Shown here: positions 6,856-14,156 of the stretch, piece after piece
Layout: every line of letters begins with the position of its first letter
How positions within the stretch are numbered: the stretch's first letter is position 1
NCBI GenBank assembly: GCA_002388885.1
Contig: DGNI01000070.1
Location: 3,512-17,667 of the forward strand
From: Parvularculaceae bacterium UBA4496
Lineage (GTDB): Bacteria; Pseudomonadota; Alphaproteobacteria; Caulobacterales; Parvularculaceae
Reading direction: 5' to 3'
Length of the DNA: 14,156 bases
Notes under the pieces: model-generated
Told to the model about the DNA's origin: nothing
Databases searched by the model: none
Seen by the model: only the letters and a program-made list of their open reading frames with translations
Position numbers and translations under genes: made by a program

Positions 6856-7722
6856 TTAGCGCACATGGAGCGGCGACGCCATGGCCCACCAGCCCTTCCC
6901 CGTGGCTTTCCGGGCTGCTCTCGTCGCCGCTGCGCCAGAACTGAACAATGAAAAACAAGTTGCTCCGCTGCCTGACATCCGCGCCAGAAGCGCGCCCGGC
7001 GCCGCGGCCAGCATCGAAATGACATCGCGGATCACCGGCGCATGATCGCAGGCATAAGATTCGAGATCGTTGCGAGAGTTACTGAGAGCGTCAACAAGCG
7101 TTTCATACCCGGCCGTTTGCATGCGGATGACTGCCGGCTTCTGCGGCGCCGGGTTTCCACGATCGAATGCGCGAAAGACAGGCCCCGTCGGCATCGGAAC
7201 GCCAGGATTGACAAGACAGCACCACAAAGGCGGAAGGCGCGGCCCCAACTCTAATTTTTCACCGGCGCCGGATACGTTTACAGGTGCGCGAGCAAGACAG
7301 GCTGGCACATCTGCGCCGAGTTTAAAGGCAATGCGCGCGAGCGTTGCTTCTGAAATATCGATATTCCAAAGCTGAATTAGCGCGCGCAACGCAGCGGCGG
7401 CGTCCGCCGACCCGCCGCCAACCCCCGCTGCAACGGGAAGGCTCTTTTCGAGCGTAATGGCTGCGCCCGACTTAATGTCAGCATGATCTTGAAGGCTCTT
7501 CGCCGCACGCAAGACTAGATTATTTTCTATTGGCTCGCCTGCAAGCGCCGGGGCATAAGGCCCGGTGATCTGGAGAGACAGGCCGCTGCTTTTTTCGGCG
7601 CGAATTTCATCGCCGCCTTCGGCAAATACAAAAAGACTGGCAAGCTCATGCAGCCCGTCAGGCCGCAATGGACCGATATGCAAATAAAGGTTTATTTTCG
7701 CAGGCGCGCTTTCGGCAATCAT
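6856..7722 (-). CDS. ispE: 4-diphosphocytidyl-2-C-methyl-D-erythritol kinase (IspE)
   Basis: 288 residues, normal for IspE. It phosphorylates CDP-methylerythritol with ATP in the MEP route to isopentenyl diphosphate. Visible features: the opening APAKINLYLHIGPLRPDGLHEL with Lys9, the GHMP-kinase ATP loop PVAAGVGGGSADAAA (96-110), LGADVP with the likely catalytic Asp138, and the C-terminal glycine-rich MSGSGATCF (249-257). All expected catalytic parts are present. The ATG overlaps the stop of the TPR lipoprotein gene by four bases (ATGA, 7719-7722), so translation is probably coupled. A TPR protein next to ispE is an arrangement I recall from other alphaproteobacteria, though no functional link is proven. 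Confidence 0.96.
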   Translation of the reverse strand: MIAESAPAKINLYLHIGPLRPDGLHELASLFVFAEGGDEIRAEKSSGLSLQITGPYAPALAGEPIENNLVLRAAKSLQDHADIKSGAAITLEKSLPVAAGVGGGSADAAAALRALIQLWNIDISEATLARIAFKLGADVPACLARAPVNVSGAGEKLELGPRLPPLWCCLVNPGVPMPTGPVFRAFDRGNPAPQKPAVIRMQTAGYETLVDALSNSRNDLESYACDHAPVIRDVISMLAAAPGALLARMSGSGATCFSLFSSGAAATRAARKATGKGWWAMASPLHVR

Positions 7723-9449
7723 TCGGAAAGTTCCGGCAGCCCTTCTTCAAGCTTTTTTTCTATCGAATCGCGCAGCTTATTACTGGGATCGAGTTCCAGA
7801 ACCCGTTCCCACTGATATTTGGCTTCGATCTTCCGCCCCAGGCGCCAGTAAACATCGCCAAGATGATCTGTAATCGTTGGATCTGCAGGCTCAAGCGTCG
7901 CTGCATGCTCAAGATGACCGACGGCATTCTGGAAATCGTCGCGCTGAAAATAAGCCCAGCCGAGGCTGTCGATATAGGCGCCGGAGTTTGGCTCAAGGGC
8001 CACCGCCTGTTCGATAAGTTCAAACGCCCGGTCGAGATTTTCACCGCGTTCCGCCCAGGAATAGCCGAGATAGTTGAGCGCCACCGCTTCTTTCGGTGCG
8101 ATTTCCACCGCTCGCACAAGGTCAGGTTCGGCCTTTTCCCATTGATCGAGCTCAAGGCGCGCCGCTGCGCGGGCTACGAAAAACCGCCATGCGTCCTCCG
8201 CCGGTTCTTCGGGAAGCTCAGCAACCAGGCCGTCATAGACTTTGATCGACTCTTCGTAACGCCCTTCACGGCCGAGGAGATTGGCGTATTGGAAACGCGC
8301 TTCTTCGGCAGCGTTTGTGCGCCGCGACGCGTAGCGCAAAACTTTCAGGGCCTCTCCATCACGGTCACGCTCAAGCAGGCCGGCTGCAATGTCGATCTGC
8401 GCCTGTTCAAAAAACGGCGATGACGGCGGAATTCTCTTAAACATTTTTATGGCGGTTTCGCTGTCGCCATAAATGTTCAAAATACGCCCCGCGAGCCATT
8501 GCGCATGATCGAAGTCAGGATCGAGATAAAGAGCCATCTGGATGAGCGCGAGCGGCATGTCGTAATTCGGATCGCCAATGCGAAACCCGGCTTTTTCCGC
8601 CGCACTGCGCTGTTCTTCGATCTGTTCAAGAATAGCTTGCGCGAACGAGTGAAGCGCGATGGCCGCGCCCTCGGACGGTGCGGTATTTGCGAAAGCGCGA
8701 CTTGTTTTTTTCTTTTCAGCCCGTGCAAGCCCTTGCTTTGCCAAAACGCGCGCCAGCCCGCGGTTTTGGGATACTTGCCCGTAAAACGTGGCAGCTGCAT
8801 CATTCTCACCGTGACGCTCTAGAAATGCTCCGTACGCGTTTACGCCGACAAGTCCGCCATAGGTCGCGAGCGACAATTGATGCGCTGTTTCGGCCTCGTC
8901 TATCAGGCCGGCTTTTTCAAACAGAAGCGCCTGATGCAGCGGATGAAATCCGCGGAAGGTTTCCTTGTCCTGTTGTGCAAGAACCTTGAGCGCCGCTTCC
9001 GGGCTTTGCGATCCGGCAATCGCCCACGCATCAAGAATCGTCATGGGGGCAGCAAGATAGGAAATCTGCGCGTCCGCGGCGAGCGCGTCATGCGCCTTTG
9101 TATATTCGCCGTGATGGATCGCCTGCGCCGCCATTGTCAGGCGCGCAAGGTCGTCATCCTGCGCTTCTTCGTTCTCCAGAATTTTAATGGCGAGAGGCGC
9201 GGCGCCTTCAACATCGCCCGAAGCGAGCTGATACAAAAATGCGCTTCGCAGGACTTCATCGGTTTCTGCAAATTCAGACCGCGCGCCTTCAAAGGCGGTG
9301 GCCGCTGCGCCGACCTCATTTGTGCGCGCGGCAAACCGGCCGGAAAGATAATCGCCGACAACGGACTCTTCGGGCGGCGCGCTCGCGCAGCCTGCCGCCG
9401 CGAGTAACAGAACACCGGCGAACTTTACTGAAAACTTGCTGCGCAACAC
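7719..9449 (-). CDS. Tetratricopeptide-repeat lipoprotein
   Basis: 576 residues from GTG 9449. The N-terminus is a lipoprotein signal: a few basic residues, then FAGVLLLAAAGC with Cys21 as the likely lipidated residue (AAAGC lipobox), so the protein should be anchored in a membrane facing the periplasm. The rest is helical repeats. The clearest TPR units are at about 455-555, with YLGYSWAERGENLDRAFELI, SLGWAYFQRDDFQNAVGHLE and HLGDVYWRLGRKIEAKYQWE, followed by ALEP- or LDP-type turns. Such proteins act as assembly scaffolds; the partner is unknown. The frame is open up to 9572, but that would overlap the ETF-QO gene by 110 bases and bury the signal peptide. GTG 9449 puts the signal at the very N-terminus and has TAAGGA (9460-9465) about 10 bases upstream, made from the ETF-QO stop codon. 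Confidence 0.88.
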   Translation of the reverse strand: MLRSKFSVKFAGVLLLAAAGCASAPPEESVVGDYLSGRFAARTNEVGAAATAFEGARSEFAETDEVLRSAFLYQLASGDVEGAAPLAIKILENEEAQDDDLARLTMAAQAIHHGEYTKAHDALAADAQISYLAAPMTILDAWAIAGSQSPEAALKVLAQQDKETFRGFHPLHQALLFEKAGLIDEAETAHQLSLATYGGLVGVNAYGAFLERHGENDAAATFYGQVSQNRGLARVLAKQGLARAEKKKTSRAFANTAPSEGAAIALHSFAQAILEQIEEQRSAAEKAGFRIGDPNYDMPLALIQMALYLDPDFDHAQWLAGRILNIYGDSETAIKMFKRIPPSSPFFEQAQIDIAAGLLERDRDGEALKVLRYASRRTNAAEEARFQYANLLGREGRYEESIKVYDGLVAELPEEPAEDAWRFFVARAAARLELDQWEKAEPDLVRAVEIAPKEAVALNYLGYSWAERGENLDRAFELIEQAVALEPNSGAYIDSLGWAYFQRDDFQNAVGHLEHAATLEPADPTITDHLGDVYWRLGRKIEAKYQWERVLELDPSNKLRDSIEKKLEEGLPELSE

Positions 9450-9459
9450 GAAAAACCGT

Positions 9460-9465
9460 TCCTTA
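9460..9465 (-). promoter_or_regulatory. Ribosome binding site of the TPR lipoprotein, overlapping the ETF-QO stop
   Basis: TAAGGA on the minus strand. Its TAA is the stop codon of the ETF-QO gene and AGGA is the Shine-Dalgarno for GTG 9449. This fixes the start of the lipoprotein gene and points to coupled translation of the two genes. Confidence 0.65.
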
Positions 9466-11145
9466 CATATTCGGATAGTTCGGCCCGCCGCCGCCTTCGG
9501 GCACAGTCCAAACAATATTTTGCGACGGATCCTTGATATCGCAGGTTTTGCAATGAACGCAGTTCTGCGCATTGATCTGGAACTTCGGATCGCCGCCGCC
9601 TTCTTCCGTTACAACCTCATAAACACCCGCCGGGCAATAACGCTGCGCCGGTTCGGCGTATTGAGGCAGATTAACGCCGATGGGGATTGATGGATCCTTA
9701 AGTTTCAAATGCGCTGGCTGGTCTTCTTCATGATTTGTGGCGGAAAATGCGACATTCGTAAGGCGGTCAAATGTGGTCTGGCCGTCAGGGCGCGGGTAAT
9801 CGATGGGCTTGTGCTTAGTGGCCGGTTCTGTCGCTGCGGCATCTGATTTGCCATGATGCAGCGTGCCGAAAAACGAAAAACCCGGCACAATTGTAGTCGT
9901 CCACAAATCGAGCCCTGAGAGCGCAATGCCGCCGAGCAATGTGCCGAACTTCGTCCAGAGCGGCTTGGCGTTACGCGCCTTGAAAAGCTCTGCCCTTACC
10001 GGCGAGACGTCATAGGCGTCTTCATACGCCGTCAGTTCGTCGCCTTCACGGCCTTCCGCGATGGCCTCAAACGCCGCTTCCGCCGCCATGACGCCGGTTA
10101 GCATCGCGTTATGATTGCCCTTGATCCGTGGCACGTTGACGAACCCGGCCGAGCAACCAATGAGCGCACCGCCTGGGAACGTCAGCTTCGGGACGGACTG
10201 ATAACCGCCCTCTGTAATCGCGCGGCTGCCATAGGCGATGCGTTTGCCGCCTTCGAGCAGTTCAGCAATTTCCGGATGCGTCTTGAATTTCTGAAACTCA
10301 CCATACGGATAAAGATATGGGTTCTTGTAATTCAGATGAACGACGAAACCGAGCGCAATGGTGTTGTCATTGTAGTGGTAACAAAACGAACCGCCCCCGG
10401 TATCGTTCTTCAACGGCCAACCGAAAGTATGCTGCACATGACCGGGGCGGCTTTTCTCCGGCGTGACTTCCCACAGCTCTTTCAGGCCGATGCCGTATTT
10501 CTGCGGATCACGCCCGTCCGACAGGCTGAAATGCTCGATGAGCTGTTTCGCCAGCGAACCGCGCACGCCCTCCGCGATCAGCACATATTTGCCGACCAGC
10601 TCCATGCCGGGCTCGTAGGAATCTTTTTTCTGGCCGTCCTTGCCGATCCCCATTTCGCCGACGACAACGCCGCGCACGGAACCGTCTTCGCGATACAGTA
10701 ATTCCGACGCCGCCATGCCCGGATAAATTTCAACGCCCAGACTTTCGGCCTGCTCAGCCAGCCAGCGGCAGACATTGCCCATGGACACGATGTAACAGCC
10801 ATGGTTCTTGACCATGCCCGGCATGGCGAAAACCGGCAGCGCCATCGACCCGCTCGAACCCAGTACCTTGAAACTTTCGGATTTCACGGGCGTGTCGACC
10901 GGCGCGCCCGGAAGATCTCGCCAGCCCGGCAGGAGGAGGTCAAGTCCGGAAGGATCAAGGACCGCGCCGGAAAGAATATGCGCGCCAACCTCAGAGCCCT
11001 TCTCAACGACAACCACATTCATGTCGCCGCCTTTTTCAGCAGCTAGCTGTTTCAGCCGGATCGCTGCGGAGAGACCGGCGGGACCCGCACCGACGATAAC
11101 AACGTCGATTTCCATGGCTTCGCGCTGGGGGGCTTGTTCGCTCAT
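9463..11145 (-). CDS. Electron transfer flavoprotein-ubiquinone oxidoreductase (ETF-QO)
   Basis: 560 residues, full length. It moves electrons from reduced electron transfer flavoprotein (acyl-CoA and amino-acid dehydrogenases) to ubiquinone at the inner membrane. The FAD-binding Rossmann motif VIVGAGPAGLSAAIRL is at 17-32, followed by VVVVEKGSEVGAHILSGAVLDP. The C-terminal ferredoxin-like part carries the [4Fe-4S] ligands Cys504 (RYCPAGVYE) and Cys529, Cys532 and Cys535 (NCVHCKTCDI), all present. Start: GAGG with a 7-base spacer before ATG 11145. It leads the minus-strand unit ETF-QO, TPR lipoprotein, ispE, transferase. It is divergent from the yhhN-like gene, with 117 bases between start codons that must hold both promoters; I could not pick a convincing -35/-10 pair there. 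The genes for ETF itself are not in the window. Confidence 0.97.
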   Translation of the reverse strand: MSEQAPQREAMEIDVVIVGAGPAGLSAAIRLKQLAAEKGGDMNVVVVEKGSEVGAHILSGAVLDPSGLDLLLPGWRDLPGAPVDTPVKSESFKVLGSSGSMALPVFAMPGMVKNHGCYIVSMGNVCRWLAEQAESLGVEIYPGMAASELLYREDGSVRGVVVGEMGIGKDGQKKDSYEPGMELVGKYVLIAEGVRGSLAKQLIEHFSLSDGRDPQKYGIGLKELWEVTPEKSRPGHVQHTFGWPLKNDTGGGSFCYHYNDNTIALGFVVHLNYKNPYLYPYGEFQKFKTHPEIAELLEGGKRIAYGSRAITEGGYQSVPKLTFPGGALIGCSAGFVNVPRIKGNHNAMLTGVMAAEAAFEAIAEGREGDELTAYEDAYDVSPVRAELFKARNAKPLWTKFGTLLGGIALSGLDLWTTTIVPGFSFFGTLHHGKSDAAATEPATKHKPIDYPRPDGQTTFDRLTNVAFSATNHEEDQPAHLKLKDPSIPIGVNLPQYAEPAQRYCPAGVYEVVTEEGGGDPKFQINAQNCVHCKTCDIKDPSQNIVWTVPEGGGGPNYPNM

Positions 11146-11262
11146 TCGTCGCCTCGTTTGGCCTCAAAATCCTGTCTTCTGGCGCGTTTCTGGCAAAAAT
11201 CACCGATAAAAGCCATGTTATTAGGCATGCCCCGTCGCCGCAGCAGTTTATAAGGGCCTGAA

Positions 11263-11898
11263 ATGGCTGCAACGCTCTTCATCTCATACTGCCTGGTTTT
11301 CACCGCCCTGCTCGTTTTCGCCGAATATCGGGACCTCCCGCGTATTCGCTGGATCGCAAAGCCATTGGCGTCCGCCTGCTTCGTTTTTGCTGCTGTCTCT
11401 GCGGGCGCACTCGATAGTATCTATGGCGTCTGGGTTCTGGCTGCGCTTATCCTGTGCATGGCTGGCGATATATTGCTGATCCCGGCCGGCTCACGGACTT
11501 TTCTCGCCGGAATGGGCGCTTTCGCCCTCGGCCATGCAGCTTACATCGCTGCTTTTGTTTCAGGCGGGCCTGATTTCGGGATCGCGTTTCTCGCCGCCGC
11601 CGGCGCCATGGTAATCTTCGCCACGCTCGCACTAATCTGGCTATGGCCACATCTTGGTTCGTTCCGATGGCCGGTGACCGGATACGCCGTTATCATCGCC
11701 GTCATGGTTGTGACGAGCACGCTCGCCTCGCTGCCTGGCGGCGGCTCGGTCGTCATGGTCATTTTGGGGACCTTTGCATTCGCCCTATCCGACCTTGCTG
11801 TCGCCCGCGAAAAATTCGTGTCGCCGAATTTTCTAAATAAAGCTTGGGGCCTGCCGCTTTATTACGGCGCGCAGCTGGTGCTGGCCGCTTCCGTTTGA
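11263..11898 (+). CDS. Lysoplasmalogenase (YhhN family membrane protein)
   Basis: 211 residues, mostly hydrophobic, with seven or eight predicted membrane helices. It matches the YhhN/TMEM86 pattern: WIAKPLASACF near residues 26-36, the helix LCMAGDILLIPAG with a conserved Asp, FLAGMGAFALGHAAYIAAF, then ALSDLAVAREKFV with a second conserved Asp, and the ending WGLPLYYGAQLVLA. Family members hydrolyse the vinyl-ether bond of lysoplasmalogens. Aerobic proteobacteria are not known to make many plasmalogens, so the native substrate is uncertain. Start: AAGGG about 7 bases before ATG 11263. Likely co-transcribed with the uracil-DNA glycosylase gene 27 bases downstream. Confidence 0.9.
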   Translation: MAATLFISYCLVFTALLVFAEYRDLPRIRWIAKPLASACFVFAAVSAGALDSIYGVWVLAALILCMAGDILLIPAGSRTFLAGMGAFALGHAAYIAAFVSGGPDFGIAFLAAAGAMVIFATLALIWLWPHLGSFRWPVTGYAVIIAVMVVTSTLASLPGGGSVVMVILGTFAFALSDLAVAREKFVSPNFLNKAWGLPLYYGAQLVLAASV

Positions 11899-11912
11899 GC
11901 AAGCTCTGCTGT

Positions 11913-11926
11913 TAAGCTGTAGCTTA
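11913..11926. repeat. 14-base palindrome touching the uracil-DNA glycosylase start codon
   Basis: TAAGCT-GT-AGCTTA is a perfect inverted repeat with a 2-base centre; its last base is the A of the glycosylase ATG. The centre is too short for an RNA hairpin loop, so a protein-binding site is the more natural reading. It may also be chance. Confidence 0.35.
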
Positions 11927-12726
11927 TGGTGGAGCCATCCGAAGAAAATGCCGCGCGGGCGCTGTTGCGCTGGTATGCCGACATGGGCGTTGACGAGAGC
12001 GTCAGCGCCAGCCCTTCGGATTTTTATTCCTGGCGCCCCGCCCCGCTTCCTGAAAAACCACCGGCGCAGCCAAAACCGAGAGAACAAGCGCAAGCCGCTG
12101 ATCCGGTAGAGATTTCCACAGACGAAGCGATTGCCGCCGCTGAACGACTCGCCGCCGCCTGCGACACGTTCGAGGCGCTCAACGCAGCTGTCAGGGCATT
12201 CGACGGATGCCCGCTAAAGGGAGGCGCTAAGAACACCGTTTTCACTGACGGCGTACCCGGGTCGGACCTCCTCGTCATCGGCGAGGCTCCGGGGCGGGAC
12301 GAGGACCGGCTCGGCAAGCCTTTTGTGGGCCGCGCCGGGCAGCTGCTCGACAAAATGCTCGCGGCCATCGGGCGCTCTCGCGATACTAATACGTTGATTT
12401 CAAACGTGATTTACTGGCGGCCGCCCGCCAACCGGACGCCGACGGCTGTGGAAACCGCAGTTTGCCGGCCTTTTGTGGACCGCCTGATCGAGATCACCGC
12501 CCCCAAGGCAGTGATGATCGCCGGCGGTGCGCCGTTACAAGCGCTCTTGGGCGTTACTGGCATCATGCGCGCAAGGGGCGTCTGGCGCGAATTAGAGACA
12601 GCTGGGGGGCTCAAGGTCCCCGCCCTGCCGGTTTTCCACCCGGCGTTCCTCTTGCGCCAGCCCGGCTCCAAGCGGCTTGCCTGGGCGGACCTCCAGAACC
12701 TTGAACGGCGGTTAAAGGAGCATTAA
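11926..12726 (+). CDS. Uracil-DNA glycosylase, family-4-like
   Basis: 266 residues. It removes uracil from DNA and starts base-excision repair. Motif 1 is GEAPGRDEDRLGKPFVGRAG (119-138) and motif 2 is HPAFLLRQP (238-246), both intact and typical of family 4. An N-terminal extension (about 1-65) contains a Pro-rich linker (PAPLPEKPPAQPKP) before the catalytic domain. Family-4 enzymes normally hold a [4Fe-4S] cluster with four cysteines. Here only the equivalents of the second (Cys95 in DGCPL) and fourth (Cys180 in AVCRPF) are present. The first is replaced by Phe92 and the third by Trp164 (IYWRPP, where CRPP is usual). Similar replacements occur in alphaproteobacterial relatives as far as I recall, so this is probably a lineage form and not a decayed gene. 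No clear Shine-Dalgarno precedes ATG 11926; coupling to the upstream lysoplasmalogenase gene is possible. Confidence 0.92.
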   Translation: MVEPSEENAARALLRWYADMGVDESVSASPSDFYSWRPAPLPEKPPAQPKPREQAQAADPVEISTDEAIAAAERLAAACDTFEALNAAVRAFDGCPLKGGAKNTVFTDGVPGSDLLVIGEAPGRDEDRLGKPFVGRAGQLLDKMLAAIGRSRDTNTLISNVIYWRPPANRTPTAVETAVCRPFVDRLIEITAPKAVMIAGGAPLQALLGVTGIMRARGVWRELETAGGLKVPALPVFHPAFLLRQPGSKRLAWADLQNLERRLKEH

Positions 12727-12727
12727 C
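12712..12727 (+). promoter_or_regulatory. Possible CtrA binding site upstream of the lytic transglycosylase
   Basis: TTAA, 7 bases, TTAAC: an exact match to the CtrA consensus of alphaproteobacteria. It covers the last codons and the stop of the glycosylase gene and lies about 124 bases before the transglycosylase start. The match is seen; binding is inferred. Part of it is coding sequence, which weakens the case. Confidence 0.4.
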
Positions 12728-12850
12728 CGACATTACGATATTCTTAGGTGTAAATTTCGGGGCGTTGGGGATTTATCTCCATCTTTTAATCTTTGGCGGC
12801 GAAACGGCCGCCATGCCGCAGTGATCAAGCGGTGCGTAAGGGTTTTGAGG

Positions 12851-14156
12851 ATGATGTTGCGGCTTCAGTCTTTAGGTTTTGGGTTTGTGTTGATCGCCGC
12901 GTTTACGGCTCCGTCATTTTCAGCAGCACAAATTATCGAGCCCTCTGTTACCGGCCCTGCTATTGCACCCATTGAAACGGATGCGCCTGCGCAAATGCGG
13001 GTTTTGAGCGAGGCCGACGCTGCGCTTTACCGCGATATATTCGATCTTCAGAAAGACGGCCGCTGGGCCGCGGCTGACAAGAAAATCGCCGCGCTCGAGA
13101 ACGATATTCTCCTCGGCTATGTGGAGTATCAGCGTTACATGCATCCGACAGCCTACCGCTCGCAATTCAGCGAGCTGAAACGCTGGATGTCCTATTACGC
13201 CGATCATCCGGAGGCGGATAAAATATACTCCCTTGCCCGCAAGCGCCGCCCCGGCGGACAATCAAATCCCGTTCGGCCGATCCCGCGCAAATGGAAAGCT
13301 CTGGCCGAAAAGGAATTGCACCCGGACCTCATCGCCGACTATGAACGCACCAGCAAACCACGCCTTAATCGTATCGAAGGCCGCGTGCGTTATCTTTCGA
13401 ATAAATCGCGCGCCGTTGAGGCCTTGCGCGAAATTGAAGATCACGTGAAACGAGGAACTATCACCGAGCGCCAGTTCGACCGGATGCGTTCATGGATCGC
13501 GGCAAGCCTTTATTATCAGGGTTATGTGGAAACGGCTGAAACGATCGCCAATGAAGCCGCCGCGCGAAACGGCGAAAGCGCGGTCCTCGCCCACTGGATC
13601 GGCGGCCTGATTGAGTTCCGCAACGGCAACATTGCAGCGGCTCACAACCACTTCTCGTCCATGGCCGCTGTTCCGTATCAGGAAGATTCGCTGCGCGCCG
13701 CCGCCGGGTTCTGGGCCGCGCGCACCGCGCTTGCCGGTGGTCATCCGGCCGACGTCACCCCCAATCTTGAGATCGCCGCGGCGTTTCCGTTTACATTTTA
13801 CGGGCAACTCGCACTGGCGCAGCTCGGCCGTGACTATGAGTACAACTGGACCACGCCGTCGATTACTCAAACTGCCTTCAACGATCTCATAGAAAATGAG
13901 CCGCGCATTAAACGCGCCGTGGCGCTTGTTGAAGCTGGTCAGAAATCGCTTGCCGACGTGGAGTTGCGCTGGGTGAACGGCTCTATCGAGGACGACAAGA
14001 TCGCGGGCCTTCTCGCCGTCGCCATGACGCTCGGCCTTCCCGCCGCACAAATCGACATTGCGCTTTCAGGCGAGGGCCGCGAACTTGAAGCTGGTCTTTT
14101 CCCTGTGCCGGATTTTACGCCCGAAAGCGGATTTAAAGTCGACCGCGCGCTGCTTT
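12851..14156 (+). CDS. Soluble lytic murein transglycosylase (Slt70-like), 5' part, cut by window edge
   Basis: 435 residues are present and the frame is open through the last base; translated by hand. A signal peptide is clear (LGFGFVLIAAFTAPSFSAAQ), so the protein is periplasmic. After it comes a long all-helical, repeat-like region typical of the ring-shaped superhelical domain of Slt70, with WIAASLYYQGYVETAETIANEAA and HWIGGLIEFRNGNIAAAHNHF. The segment near the window end, SGEGRELEAGLFPVPDFTP followed by GFKVDRALL, is what I expect just before the catalytic lysozyme-like domain, whose glutamate lies outside the window. Such enzymes cut the glycan strands of peptidoglycan to 1,6-anhydro ends. 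Two ATGs are adjacent (12851, 12854). AAGGG at 12838-12842 is 8 bases before the first. A 124-base gap separates it from the glycosylase gene, enough for its own promoter, with the possible CtrA site there. Confidence 0.9.
   Translation, partial: MMLRLQSLGFGFVLIAAFTAPSFSAAQIIEPSVTGPAIAPIETDAPAQMRVLSEADAALYRDIFDLQKDGRWAAADKKIAALENDILLGYVEYQRYMHPTAYRSQFSELKRWMSYYADHPEADKIYSLARKRRPGGQSNPVRPIPRKWKALAEKELHPDLIADYERTSKPRLNRIEGRVRYLSNKSRAVEALREIEDHVKRGTITERQFDRMRSWIAASLYYQGYVETAETIANEAAARNGESAVLAHWIGGLIEFRNGNIAAAHNHFSSMAAVPYQEDSLRAAAGFWAARTALAGGHPADVTPNLEIAAAFPFTFYGQLALAQLGRDYEYNWTTPSITQTAFNDLIENEPRIKRAVALVEAGQKSLADVELRWVNGSIEDDKIAGLLAVAMTLGLPAAQIDIALSGEGRELEAGLFPVPDFTPESGFKVDRALL

Noticed and set aside
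7668..8423. Plus-strand open frame of 251 codons
   Set aside because: It is antisense to the TPR lipoprotein and the start of ispE; no motif or ribosome site supports it.
9450..9572. Upstream extension of the TPR lipoprotein to 9572
   Set aside because: It would overlap the conserved iron-sulfur end of ETF-QO and place 41 residues before a clear lipoprotein signal peptide.
12765..12792. TTGGGG, 16 bases, TAATCT as a promoter of the transglycosylase
   Set aside because: Weak match to a -35/-10 pair in a short region; easily due to chance.
12795..12812. GGCGGC/GCCGCC hairpin before the lytic transglycosylase
   Set aside because: Only 6 bp with no following T-run; too weak to call a terminator after the glycosylase gene.

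Overview
The window looks like an ordinary chromosomal stretch of an alphaproteobacterium. It is GC-rich, with GCG/CGC-rich codons and dense genes mostly in short operons. Pointers to this class are the SapC-type gene, the cluster of ETF-ubiquinone oxidoreductase, TPR lipoprotein and ispE, a long-chain polyprenyl diphosphate synthase, a family-4-like uracil-DNA glycosylase of the form I associate with alphaproteobacteria, and a site matching the CtrA consensus. I would guess a Caulobacterales, Hyphomonadaceae or Parvularculaceae-like lineage, but the sequence alone does not fix the genus.

Left part (1-4472): the 5' end of a DsbD/ScsB-type thiol:disulfide interchange protein runs off the left edge. 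Upstream of it, on the same strand, lies a SapC family gene closed by a strong intrinsic terminator (453-479). Next come an alpha/beta hydrolase and a small stand-alone DEDDh exonuclease, probably one minus-strand unit. A YjbQ/UPF0047 gene runs on the plus strand. It meets, tail to tail, a 70-residue one-helix membrane protein that sits just downstream of an S49 (SppA-like) peptidase.

Middle (4640-11145): a long-chain trans-polyprenyl diphosphate synthase (quinone side chain) runs on the plus strand and ends 5 bp from a convergent minus-strand unit. Read in its own direction, that unit is ETF-ubiquinone oxidoreductase, TPR lipoprotein, ispE, then a WecA/MraY-type undecaprenyl-phosphate sugar-1-phosphate transferase. 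The spacings are 13 bp, a 4-bp overlap and 30 bp. Isoprenoid chemistry links these genes: IspE makes precursor, the synthase makes polyprenyl chains, ETF-QO reduces ubiquinone, and the transferase uses a polyprenyl-phosphate carrier.

Right part (11263-14156): a YhhN-type lysoplasmalogenase and a uracil-DNA glycosylase form a plus-strand pair. They are followed by the 5' part of an Slt70-like soluble lytic transglycosylase that is cut by the right edge before its catalytic domain. A TTAA-N7-TTAAC motif at the end of the glycosylase gene could be a CtrA site for the transglycosylase.

There are no tRNA or rRNA genes, insertion sequences, CRISPR arrays, phage genes or recognisable defence or toxin modules. 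No stretch longer than about 300 bases lacks a gene; the longest gene-free stretch is 4473-4639. I do not see a convincing undescribed system. The findings below are local oddities.
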